Source of the DNA: an uncultured Collinsella sp.
GTDB lineage: Bacteria; Actinomycetota; Coriobacteriia; Coriobacteriales; Coriobacteriaceae
Assembly (NCBI GenBank): GCA_900752345.1
Contig: CAADVA010000012.1
Coordinates: forward strand, 1 to 6,895
Direction: 5' to 3'
Length of the DNA stretch: 6,895 nt
Position 1 is the first letter of the stretch; every line of letters starts with the position of its first letter. The position numbers and the translations under genes are program-made. Positions 1-4,715 of the stretch are shown piece after piece. The notes below the pieces were generated by a model. The model had not been told where the DNA came from, did not search any database, and saw nothing but the letters and a program-made list of their open reading frames with translations.

Positions 1-1
1 C

Positions 2-814
2 TTCCACTTGGCCACCGTGCCCTACCTGGCCGACCGCAACCGCGACCTGTGCGACCAGATTGGCGAGGCGCGTCTGCGCAACGTGACGCCCGCAACGCTT
101 TCGCGCGGCCTGTCCGACGCCGACACCTGCGCTGCCATCGGCAAGATGCAAAAGCGCACCGCCGCGTCCGTCATGCGCGAGATCCGCGGCGACCGCGACG
201 CGCTCGGCGTGGCCTACGCCCGCAAGCCCATCCAGGGCACCGTGCTCGGTATCGACATCGAGACCACCGGCCGTGCACCCGAGCGCGGTTATATCATCAA
301 TGTGGGTTGGGAAATCATGGAGCTCACCAGCGACGCCGTCCCGCACGACGCCGAGGCGCACTACTGCGGTCTGCCCGACATCTACCGCGGCGAGGATGTG
401 CCGTTGTCGAATATCCACCACATCACCTGGGACGACATCGACGGCAAAAAGCCGTTCCGCGAGAACAAGGAACTGCAGAAGCAGCTGCTCAAGCTTATGA
501 AGAAGTACCCGTACATGGCGCACAACGCCGCCTTTGAGGACAGTTGGTTCAAGATCCACCTGGACGGTTACGCCGAGGCACGCCGCGCCGGCAAGATCAT
601 CGTCATCGACTCGCGCCAGATCTGCCGCAGCCTGGATGCCGACGTCCGCTCGCTCCCCCGCGAATCCGCCCCCGCCGCGCTCGAGAACTGGGCGCGCCGC
701 CGTGGAACCCTCGCCGCCGACGCCAACGAGCAGCATCTGGGCCTCGACGACACCGACCTCATGCTCCGCACGGTGCAGGCCGAGTTCAACCTCAAGAACC
801 TGTTTGCCAAGTAG
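2..814 (+). CDS. DEDDh-type 3'-5' exonuclease, 5' end outside window
   Basis: The protein is a DnaQ-like exonuclease that would remove nucleotides from DNA or RNA 3' ends using two metal ions. The reading frame is open from the first bases, and the earliest possible start (TTG at 8) has no ribosome binding site, so I treat the gene as cut by the window edge. Numbering from that TTG, motif Exo I is GIDIETTG (D83, E85), Exo II is AHNAAFED (residues 171-178), and Exo III is HLGLDD (H243, D248), which fits the DEDDh pattern H-x4-D. About 75 residues precede the nuclease domain and match nothing I recognise. Exo II normally reads HNAxFD; here E177 sits at that position with D178 next to it, so the catalytic residue may be shifted or replaced. 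The nuclease fold is well supported; the substrate and cellular role are not visible. The gene is followed by a terminator and looks transcriptionally separate from the metal operon. Confidence 0.8.
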   Translation, partial: FHLATVPYLADRNRDLCDQIGEARLRNVTPATLSRGLSDADTCAAIGKMQKRTAASVMREIRGDRDALGVAYARKPIQGTVLGIDIETTGRAPERGYIINVGWEIMELTSDAVPHDAEAHYCGLPDIYRGEDVPLSNIHHITWDDIDGKKPFRENKELQKQLLKLMKKYPYMAHNAAFEDSWFKIHLDGYAEARRAGKIIVIDSRQICRSLDADVRSLPRESAPAALENWARRRGTLAADANEQHLGLDDTDLMLRTVQAEFNLKNLFAK

Positions 815-915
815 GTTGCCAGGCAGAGGTGCCATCCGCGAGTAATACTTGCCGGGCCATAGCACCCCGTGCAAAAACGATACGCCGAGGCACCCCTCTC
901 AAGCGATGCAATGCG

Positions 916-948
916 GGCCGATATCCAAGTGGATATCGGCCTGTTTTT
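916..948 (+). terminator. Intrinsic terminator after the exonuclease gene
   Basis: A perfect 11-bp stem (GGCCGATATCC at 916-926 and its complement at 931-941) with a 4-base AAGT loop is followed after TG by five T residues (944-948). It lies about 100 bases after the exonuclease stop and isolates that gene from the metal operon. A 10-base outer inverted repeat, CGTGCAAAAA at 868-877 and TTTTTGCACG at 944-953, surrounds it and overlaps the T tract. Confidence 0.85.
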
Positions 949-1055
949 GCACGTCGCTAAGGTACCCACGTTGGCATCGGCGGCCTTATCAGCATCAACC
1001 AGCGCCTTTAACCGCCTCTAGGGCCATTCGATAGCAAAATATTTCACGAATTATA

Positions 1056-1083
1056 TTGACATATGAACATGCGCTCATATACT
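1056..1083 (+). promoter_or_regulatory. Sigma70-type promoter of the arsR-HMA-ATPase operon
   Basis: The -35 box TTGACA (1056-1061) is a perfect consensus match and is followed after 16 bases by TATACT (1078-1083), one base from the TATAAT consensus. The first operator fills the spacer and overlaps the -10 box, so bound repressor would block RNA polymerase. Transcription should start near 1090, placing the second operator in the first bases of the transcript. The upstream DNA (1034-1055) is AT-rich. Confidence 0.8.
1060..1081 (+). promoter_or_regulatory. ArsR/SmtB-type operator O1
   Basis: The core ATATGAACATGCGCTCATAT (1061-1080) is an imperfect dyad of the kind bound by CadC/SmtB/CzrA proteins, whose sites carry ATATGAA-type half-sites. 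It occupies the promoter spacer and the start of the -10 box. It is exactly repeated in inverted orientation at 1095-1116. Confidence 0.75.
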
Positions 1084-1094
1084 CGGAAGTAAGT

Positions 1095-1116
1095 TATATG
1101 AGCGCATGTTCATATG
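1095..1116 (+). promoter_or_regulatory. ArsR/SmtB-type operator O2, exact inverted copy of O1
   Basis: This is the exact 22-base reverse complement of O1, with core ATATGAGCGCATGTTCATAT at 1096-1115. The two sites are separated by 13 bases (1082-1094), giving a centre-to-centre distance of 35 bases. O2 abuts the arsR ribosome binding site (AAAGGA, about 1117-1121). The pair could also form a 22-bp stem in the leader RNA if transcription began further upstream. Confidence 0.72.
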
Positions 1117-1129
1117 AAAGGATATTGCA

Positions 1130-1498
1130 ATGAGCGATCCCGCTGATGAAATAAAGTCCAGCGTCGACACCACCATCGTGCCCGACATCCCCACCACCTG
1201 CTCGCCCGAGGACCTTCCCGACGAGGAGCTGCTGTACGACCTTGCCGACCTGTTCAAGGTTTTCAGCGACACCACGCGCATTAAGATCCTCTACGCCCTC
1301 ATGGGCCGCGAACTCTGCGTGGCAGACATCGCCGAAGCGACCGCAACCTCGCAGTCTGCGGTGTCACACCAGTTGCGAACGCTCAAGCAGTCGCACCTGG
1401 TTAAATTCCGGCGCGACGGGCGCAATATCCTCTACTCGCTTGCCGACGACCATGTCTACACCATGCTCAACCAAGGCATGAGCCACATCTGCGAATAG
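1130..1498 (+). CDS. ArsR/SmtB-family metal-sensing transcriptional repressor
   Basis: This 122-residue protein is a winged-helix dimer expected to hold its own operon off until metal binds. The helix-turn-helix lies at about residues 61-90, including the typical stretch SQSAVSHQLRTLKQ. The C-terminal helix carries D106-x-H108-x10-H119-x2-E122, the exact spacing of the alpha-5 zinc site in SmtB and CzrA. C24 in the N-terminal arm and C63/D66 (ELCVAD) correspond to positions used by the SmtB alpha-3N site, so both site types may be present; CadC has an additional cysteine (ELCVCD) that is alanine here. Zinc is therefore the best-supported ligand, with cadmium, lead or cobalt possible. The ATG at 1130 follows AAAGGA at a good distance. 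The first gene of an operon with the HMA protein and the P-type ATPase, it has two operators in its promoter, which indicates autoregulation. Confidence 0.92.
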   Translation: MSDPADEIKSSVDTTIVPDIPTTCSPEDLPDEELLYDLADLFKVFSDTTRIKILYALMGRELCVADIAEATATSQSAVSHQLRTLKQSHLVKFRRDGRNILYSLADDHVYTMLNQGMSHICE

Positions 1499-1561
1499 CG
1501 ACCAACCACGGTACCAGCGCGGCCTGCACCCAAGCCGCAAAAACAGGGAAAGGAACCCGCC

Positions 1562-1780
1562 ATGAAAAAGCAGTTTAAACTCGACGAGATCGACTGCGCC
1601 AACTGCGCGCGCGAGCTTCAGGACGAACTTGCCAAGCTTGAGGGCGTCAAGTCCGTTTCGGTCAACTTTATGACCCAGAAGTTGACGCTCGAAGCCGACG
1701 ACGCCGAGTTCGACGAGGTCCTCGATCGCGTCGTGGAGTTTACCGCCGACGCCGAGCCGGACTGCGAGATCATTCTCTAG
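1562..1780 (+). CDS. Free-standing heavy-metal-associated (HMA) domain protein
   Basis: This 72-residue protein is a single HMA domain of the ferredoxin-like metallochaperone fold. The metal-binding loop IDCANCA (C12, C15) resembles the DCANCA loop of N-terminal HMA domains in CadA/ZntA zinc and cadmium ATPases more than the MTCxxC loop of copper chaperones. The rest follows the fold: helix ARELQDELAKLEGV, strand KSVSVNF, strand QKLTLEA, and an acidic second helix. A third cysteine, C68, lies near the C-terminus. AAAGGA (1549-1554) gives a good ribosome binding site for the ATG at 1562. It sits 63 bases after arsR and 99 bases before the ATPase gene, whose product lacks this domain. The likely role is to hand metal to, or regulate, that ATPase; that is an inference from position and family. 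Confidence 0.9.
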   Translation: MKKQFKLDEIDCANCARELQDELAKLEGVKSVSVNFMTQKLTLEADDAEFDEVLDRVVEFTADAEPDCEIIL

Positions 1781-1800
1781 CCCAGGTTACGCTGACTTGC

Positions 1801-1823
1801 AAGGCCGCGCTTGCTGCGGCCTT
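1801..1823 (+). other. Hairpin between the HMA gene and the ATPase gene
   Basis: AAGGCCGC (1801-1808) pairs perfectly with GCGGCCTT (1816-1823) across a 7-base loop. It is followed by only a short T-poor tract (TTGCTCGCG), so it is at best a weak terminator. It lies 20 bases after the HMA stop and just before the third operator, and could reduce read-through or protect the upstream transcript end. Confidence 0.45.
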
Positions 1824-1835
1824 TGCTCGCGAAAT

Positions 1836-1857
1836 TGTATGAGCGAGTGTTCATACA
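1836..1857 (+). promoter_or_regulatory. Third ArsR/SmtB-type operator, directly before the ATPase gene
   Basis: The sequence TGTATGAGCG..GTTCATACA over 22 bases matches O2 at 17 of 22 positions and is again an imperfect dyad. The changes at positions 2 and 21 (A to G and T to C) compensate each other, so the outer half-sites stay symmetric, as expected for a selected protein-binding site. No clear -35/-10 pair accompanies it: TGTATG at 1836 could be a weak -10, or the site may act as a roadblock to transcription from upstream. Confidence 0.68.
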
Positions 1858-1864
1858 TTCAAAT

Positions 1865-1870
1865 GGGAGG
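1865..1870 (+). promoter_or_regulatory. Ribosome binding site deciding the ATPase start
   Basis: GGGAGG ends 9 bases before the ATG at 1880. The frame is also open back to a TTG at 1811, but that start has no comparable site, would read through the hairpin and operator, and would add 23 residues unrelated to the family. Confidence 0.8.
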
Positions 1871-1879
1871 ATACGAGTC

Positions 1880-3832
1880 ATGGCCACCGCCGACCCCAAG
1901 AAGAAAAAGAAGAAGCGCAAGAAAAAAGAGTCACTCGAGCATAAGCGCAACCGCATCCTGGTAGCGCTGGGCATTTTTGCCGTGGTGTACGCCCTCGATG
2001 AGCTCGGCACCCTCACTGCCGCATTCGGCACCCCGGGCGACATCTACGCCAGCTTTGTGCTGTTCCTCGTGCCGTTTTTGATTGCCGGCTACGACGTACT
2101 GCAAAAGGCATTCAATAACATCCGCCGCGGCAAGGCCTTCGACGAAAGTTTCCTTATGGCCGTCGCGACCATCGGCGCGTTTGCCATGGTGCTCTTCCCC
2201 GACACCGACCCGCACATGGCCGAAGGCGCCGCCGTCATGCTGTTCTATCAGGTCGGCGAGCTGTTCCAGGCATATGCCGTGGGCAAAAGCCGCAAGTCGA
2301 TCAGCGCCATGATGGACATCGCGCCCGATTATGCCAACGTCGAGCAACCCGACGGCACACTCGAGCAGGTCTCCCCCGATGACATCGCCGTCGGCACCGT
2401 CATCGTCGTCAAGCCCGGCGAGCGCGTGCCCATCGACGGCGTCATCGTCGAAGGCGAGACGCAGCTCGATACCGCCGCCCTTACCGGCGAGTCGGTCCCC
2501 CGCCCGGCCAAAACCGGAGACGATATCATCAGCGGCTGCATCAACATGACGGGTCTCATCCACGTGCGCACCACCAAGCCCTTTGGCGAGTCCACCGTCG
2601 CACGCGTCCTGGAACTCGTGGAAAACGCCAGCGAAAAGAAGGCGCGTACCGAGAACTTCATCACGCGCTTCGCCCGCGTTTACACGCCCGCTGTCACCGG
2701 CGCGGCCGCGGTGCTCGCACTCGGCGGCGGCCTGGTCACCGGCGCCTGGTCCGATTGGATCCTGCGCGGCCTGACCTTCCTGGTCGTCAGCTGCCCGTGC
2801 GCACTCGTGATTAGTGTGCCGCTGAGCTTCTTTGGCGGCATCGGCGGCGCATCCAAGCTGGGCGTCCTCATCAAGGGCTCCAACTACCTCGAGACGCTCG
2901 CCGATGTGGATACCGTCGTCTTTGACAAGACCGGCACGCTCACCAACGGCACGTTTTCGGTCGTGGCGGTACACCCCGAGGCCGACTATACCGAGCAGTC
3001 ACTGCTCGAAGTCGCGGCCCTTGCCGAGTCGTTTTCCGATCACCCCATCGCACGGTCCATACGTGCCGCCTACCAGGGTGAGCTCGATCCCAAGCGCGTG
3101 ACGGATTCCACTAATGACGCGGGCCACGGCGTGACGGCAACCATCGACGGCAAGCATGTCGTCGTCGGCAACGCCAAGATGCTCGCCGCGGCCGGCGCTG
3201 AAGCACCCGATTGCGAGATCGTCGGAACGATTCTGCATGTGCTCGTTGACGGCGTGTACGCCGGCCACATCGTGATTGCAGACACCGTTAAGGCCGATGC
3301 CGAGCAGACGATCCGCGATCTGCACGCCGCCGGCGTCAAGCGCACCGTTATGCTCACGGGCGACCGCAGGGAAGTGGCTGCTGCGGTGGCCAAGCAGCTC
3401 GGCCTCGACGAGTTCCACGCGCAGCTGCTGCCGGGCGACAAGGTCGACCGTGTTGAGGCGCTGCTTGCGAGCGAGAACGGCAAGGGCAAGCTCGCCTTTG
3501 TCGGTGACGGCATCAACGACGCACCCGTGCTCACCCGCGCAGACGTTGGCATCGCCATGGGCGCCATGGGCTCGGACGCCGCAATTGAGGCTGCCGACGT
3601 CGTGCTGATGGACGACAAGCCTTCCAACATTTCCCGCGCTATCCGCGTGGCGCGCAAGACCATGACGATTGTTTGGCAGAACATCATCTTTGCGCTGGGC
3701 GTTAAGCTGCTGATTTTGGTGCTTGCGGCGCTCGGCATCGCCAACATGTGGCTTGCGGTTTTTGGCGACGTAGGCGTGGCAATCATCGCCATCCTGAACG
3801 CCATGCGCGCGATGGGTGTCAAGAACCTGTAG
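1880..3832 (+). CDS. cadA: P1B-2 type Zn(II)/Cd(II)/Pb(II)-translocating ATPase
   Basis: This 650-residue membrane pump exports divalent soft metals using ATP. Four membrane segments (about 25-42, 56-74, 91-107, 115-133) precede the actuator domain with TGES (202-205). Segments 5 and 6 follow, the latter with the ion-binding CPC at 305-307. The P- and N-domains show DKTGTLT with phosphorylated D349, the nucleotide-binding SDHPIA (H388-P389) and GDGINDAP (542-549). The last two segments carry K609 and D630, separated by 21 residues exactly as K693 and D714 of E. coli ZntA, which marks the Zn/Cd/Pb subgroup and argues against copper. The usual N-terminal HMA domain is missing; instead the protein starts with a run of nine lysines and one arginine (residues 7-16). 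The HMA domain is encoded separately just upstream. An operator lies directly before the gene, so expression should respond to the ArsR-family sensor. Confidence 0.95.
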   Translation: MATADPKKKKKKRKKKESLEHKRNRILVALGIFAVVYALDELGTLTAAFGTPGDIYASFVLFLVPFLIAGYDVLQKAFNNIRRGKAFDESFLMAVATIGAFAMVLFPDTDPHMAEGAAVMLFYQVGELFQAYAVGKSRKSISAMMDIAPDYANVEQPDGTLEQVSPDDIAVGTVIVVKPGERVPIDGVIVEGETQLDTAALTGESVPRPAKTGDDIISGCINMTGLIHVRTTKPFGESTVARVLELVENASEKKARTENFITRFARVYTPAVTGAAAVLALGGGLVTGAWSDWILRGLTFLVVSCPCALVISVPLSFFGGIGGASKLGVLIKGSNYLETLADVDTVVFDKTGTLTNGTFSVVAVHPEADYTEQSLLEVAALAESFSDHPIARSIRAAYQGELDPKRVTDSTNDAGHGVTATIDGKHVVVGNAKMLAAAGAEAPDCEIVGTILHVLVDGVYAGHIVIADTVKADAEQTIRDLHAAGVKRTVMLTGDRREVAAAVAKQLGLDEFHAQLLPGDKVDRVEALLASENGKGKLAFVGDGINDAPVLTRADVGIAMGAMGSDAAIEAADVVLMDDKPSNISRAIRVARKTMTIVWQNIIFALGVKLLILVLAALGIANMWLAVFGDVGVAIIAILNAMRAMGVKNL

Positions 3833-3848
3833 CGTTCGTGGGCTGTCC

Positions 3849-3977
3849 GGCCGGGACCGGGCTTGGTTTTGAAAACGTCCTCGACCAATGAAGTGCCCCC
3901 GTTCTGCTCCTTCGGAGCTACGAACGGGGGCACTTCTGGTCTGCGGAATGTTTTCAAAACCAAGCCCGGTCCCGGCC
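3849..3977. repeat. 129-bp nested palindromic element
   Basis: The outer arms are 28-base perfect inverted repeats: 3849-3876 (starting GGCCGGGACCGGGC, ending GTTTTGAAAAC) and 3950-3977. Inside, TCC/GGA (3878-3880 with 3945-3947), GACCA/TGGTC (3883-3887 with 3937-3941), a 15-bp stem (3890-3904 with 3922-3936) and a terminal 5-bp hairpin continue the pairing with only small bulges. The whole element can fold into one rod of about 56 base pairs in DNA (as a cruciform) or RNA. It begins 17 bases after the ATPase stop. It may serve as a bidirectional transcript end for the two convergent genes, although no T tract follows either arm. A dispersed palindromic repeat or a small non-autonomous mobile element is the alternative; no target-site duplication is evident at its edges. 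The structure is certain from the sequence, the role is not. Confidence 0.9.
3890..3936. repeat. Inner GC-rich hairpin of the palindromic element
   Basis: GAAGTGCCCCCGTTC (3890-3904) pairs perfectly with 3922-3936. The 17-base loop itself contains GCTCC-TTC-GGAGC (3906-3918), a further 5-bp hairpin. This unit alone would be a very stable RNA structure from either strand and could protect 3' ends. Confidence 0.88.
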
Positions 3978-4074
3978 TGCGGTAACGTTGCTGGCGGTTC
4001 TTGGGCATCGCTTGCTGGCGGGGTTCCTTGTCTGAGTTGGACTTAGTTGGTGGGACTACTGGTCCCGGTCGCTG

Positions 4075-4093
4075 GTTCGCGCTTTGCGCGAAC
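4075..4093 (-). terminator. Possible hairpin end for the DtxR-family transcript
   Basis: An 8-bp perfect stem, GTTCGCGC (4075-4082) with GCGCGAAC (4086-4093), has a 3-base loop. Read on the minus strand it lies 20 bases past the regulator's stop codon. No T tract follows, so it is either a weak terminator or a stability element working together with the large palindrome beyond it. Confidence 0.4.
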
Positions 4094-4113
4094 TCCGCGC
4101 TACTGGGGATCAA

Positions 4114-4503
4114 TTAGGCTTCCGTTGCTGGGCCCGCTACATCTTCCCGACCCAACATCGCCCGTAGCTTCTCAAAGCTTTCCTCGCTCAGGCAATGCTC
4201 CATGTGGCAGCCCTCTTGCGAGGCAACCTCGGGCGCTACGCCTGCGTCCTCTAGCAGCCCCACAAAAAAGCAATGGCGCTCCCACATTTGACGGGCAACC
4301 TCAAGACCGCGTTCCGTCAGATGCACATCGCGTTTGCCCATCTCTACGTAGCCGTTGTTCTCCAACGCGGCCATGGCTTTGGAGACGCTTGCCTTGGTTA
4401 CGCCCAGGTATTCGGCGACGTCGATCGATCGAACGATGCCTTGGCGCTCCGAGAGCACATAAATAGATTCGAGATAGTCTTCTCCGGATTCACGCAGGGC
4501 CAT
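4114..4503 (-). CDS. DtxR/MntR-family metal-dependent transcriptional regulator
   Basis: This 129-residue protein has the two core domains of the family: an N-terminal winged helix (MALRESGEDYLESIYVL, then recognition helix TKASVSKAMAALENNGY) and a helical dimerisation domain. It lacks the C-terminal SH3-like domain of DtxR/IdeR, as MntR does. Compared with B. subtilis MntR (D8, E11, H77, E99, E102, H103), the residues here are D9, E12, H77, C99, E102 and H103. The cysteine at position 99 is the DtxR-type ligand (C-x-x-E-H), so the site is a mixture of the two types; extra cysteines C78 and C104 and H100 lie close by. Manganese or iron is the usual effector, but the metal cannot be fixed from sequence. 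The ATG at 4503 has GAAAGG six bases upstream; a GTG at 4551 in the same frame lacks one and adds residues foreign to the family. It converges on the ATPase gene. Confidence 0.88.
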   Translation of the reverse strand: MALRESGEDYLESIYVLSERQGIVRSIDVAEYLGVTKASVSKAMAALENNGYVEMGKRDVHLTERGLEVARQMWERHCFFVGLLEDAGVAPEVASQEGCHMEHCLSEESFEKLRAMLGREDVAGPATEA

Positions 4504-4527
4504 GGGCCGCCTTTCGCGATGATTGTT

Positions 4528-4608
4528 AGTTAGCCTTTGGATACTTTTCACGGCTAACTTTACCGCAAAAGTTGCCCATGTCTTACTACGTTGTCTAAAA
4601 AGTTAACC
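4528..4608 (-). promoter_or_regulatory. Candidate DtxR-family operator half-sites upstream of the regulator
   Basis: Four copies of AGTTnnCC lie in 81 bases: AGTTAGCC (4528-4535), its inverse GGCTAACT (4552-4559), AGTTGCCC (4570-4577) and AGTTAACC (4601-4608). The first two form an 8-bp inverted repeat with a 16-base spacer. The last two belong to a 15-base direct repeat (12 of 15 matching) at 31-base spacing, about three helix turns. GTTAGCC/GGCTAAC resembles the half-sites of DtxR/IdeR boxes. This suggests autoregulation, but I could not place a convincing -35/-10 pair. Confidence 0.45.
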
Positions 4609-4666
4609 GTGTTTCACAAAATGCGCGGAGCAAGCAGGGCGACACGGCACGCAACGCGCAGGGAGT

Positions 4667-4706
4667 GTCCCCAGCTGCCGGCAGAAAAGGAACGTCCCCA
4701 AGTGCC
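4667..4706. repeat. Intergenic repeat with GTCCCCA..TGCC units and a CTGCCGGCAG palindrome
   Basis: GTCCCCAGCTGCC (4667-4679) recurs as GTCCCCAAGTGCC (4694-4706), 27 bases later and matching at 11 of 13 positions. Between them is the perfect 10-base palindrome CTGCCGGCAG (4675-4684) and AAAAGGAAC. On the minus strand it reads GGGGACGTTCC...GGGGACACTCC, a composition reminiscent of REP-type intergenic repeats. Only one copy is present in the window, so dispersal cannot be shown here. Confidence 0.5.
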
Positions 4707-4715
4707 AAGCCGCAG

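Larger units (their letters stand above)
815..1129. other. Intergenic region between exonuclease and metal operon
   Basis: This 315-base gap contains the exonuclease terminator (916-948), an AT-rich stretch from about 1034 to 1055 that could act as an UP element, and the operator-promoter region of the metal operon (1056-1116). No convincing gene was found. A short minus-strand stretch (951-1017) reads like protein-coding DNA but has no start or domain. Confidence 0.7.
3833..4113. other. Intergenic region between convergent genes
   Basis: This 281-base gap separates the ATPase gene from the convergent DtxR-family gene. Nearly half is the 129-bp palindrome (3849-3977). The remainder holds a 10-base direct repeat TTGCTGGCGG (3988-3997 and 4012-4021), a 5-bp hairpin (GGGAC at 4052-4056 with GTCCC at 4062-4066) and an 8-bp hairpin at 4075-4093. 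I see no gene in it on either strand. Confidence 0.7.

Noticed and set aside
1811..1879. Extended TTG start for the ATPase
   Set aside because: It would run through the hairpin and the third operator, has no ribosome binding site, and adds residues unrelated to the family; the ATG at 1880 has GGGAGG nine bases upstream.
1898..1928. A-rich lysine codon run as a programmed frameshift site
   Set aside because: The A runs are aligned with codons as AAA AAA G or G AAA AAG and do not form a canonical X XXY YYZ slippery heptamer in frame; no downstream stimulatory structure was recognised.
1931..2974. Minus-strand open frame of 347 codons opposite the 5' half of the ATPase gene
   Set aside because: It is rich in Asp, Gly, His and Ala from antisense codon bias, with no recognisable domain; it is a shadow of the ATPase gene.
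3849..3977. The palindrome as an insertion sequence end pair or CRISPR unit
   Set aside because: There is no transposase, no evident target-site duplication at the edges, and no repeated spacer pattern; it is a single inverted structure.
3070..4113. Long minus-strand open frame opposite the ATPase gene and through the palindrome
   Set aside because: It lies antisense to a P-type ATPase with all motifs intact, its translation is Ser/Pro/Thr-rich without any domain, and it has no ribosome binding site. It is a GC-rich shadow frame.
4504..4551. GTG start adding 16 residues to the DtxR-family regulator
   Set aside because: No ribosome binding site precedes it, the extra residues are not family-like, and it overlaps the putative operator; the ATG at 4503 has a good site.
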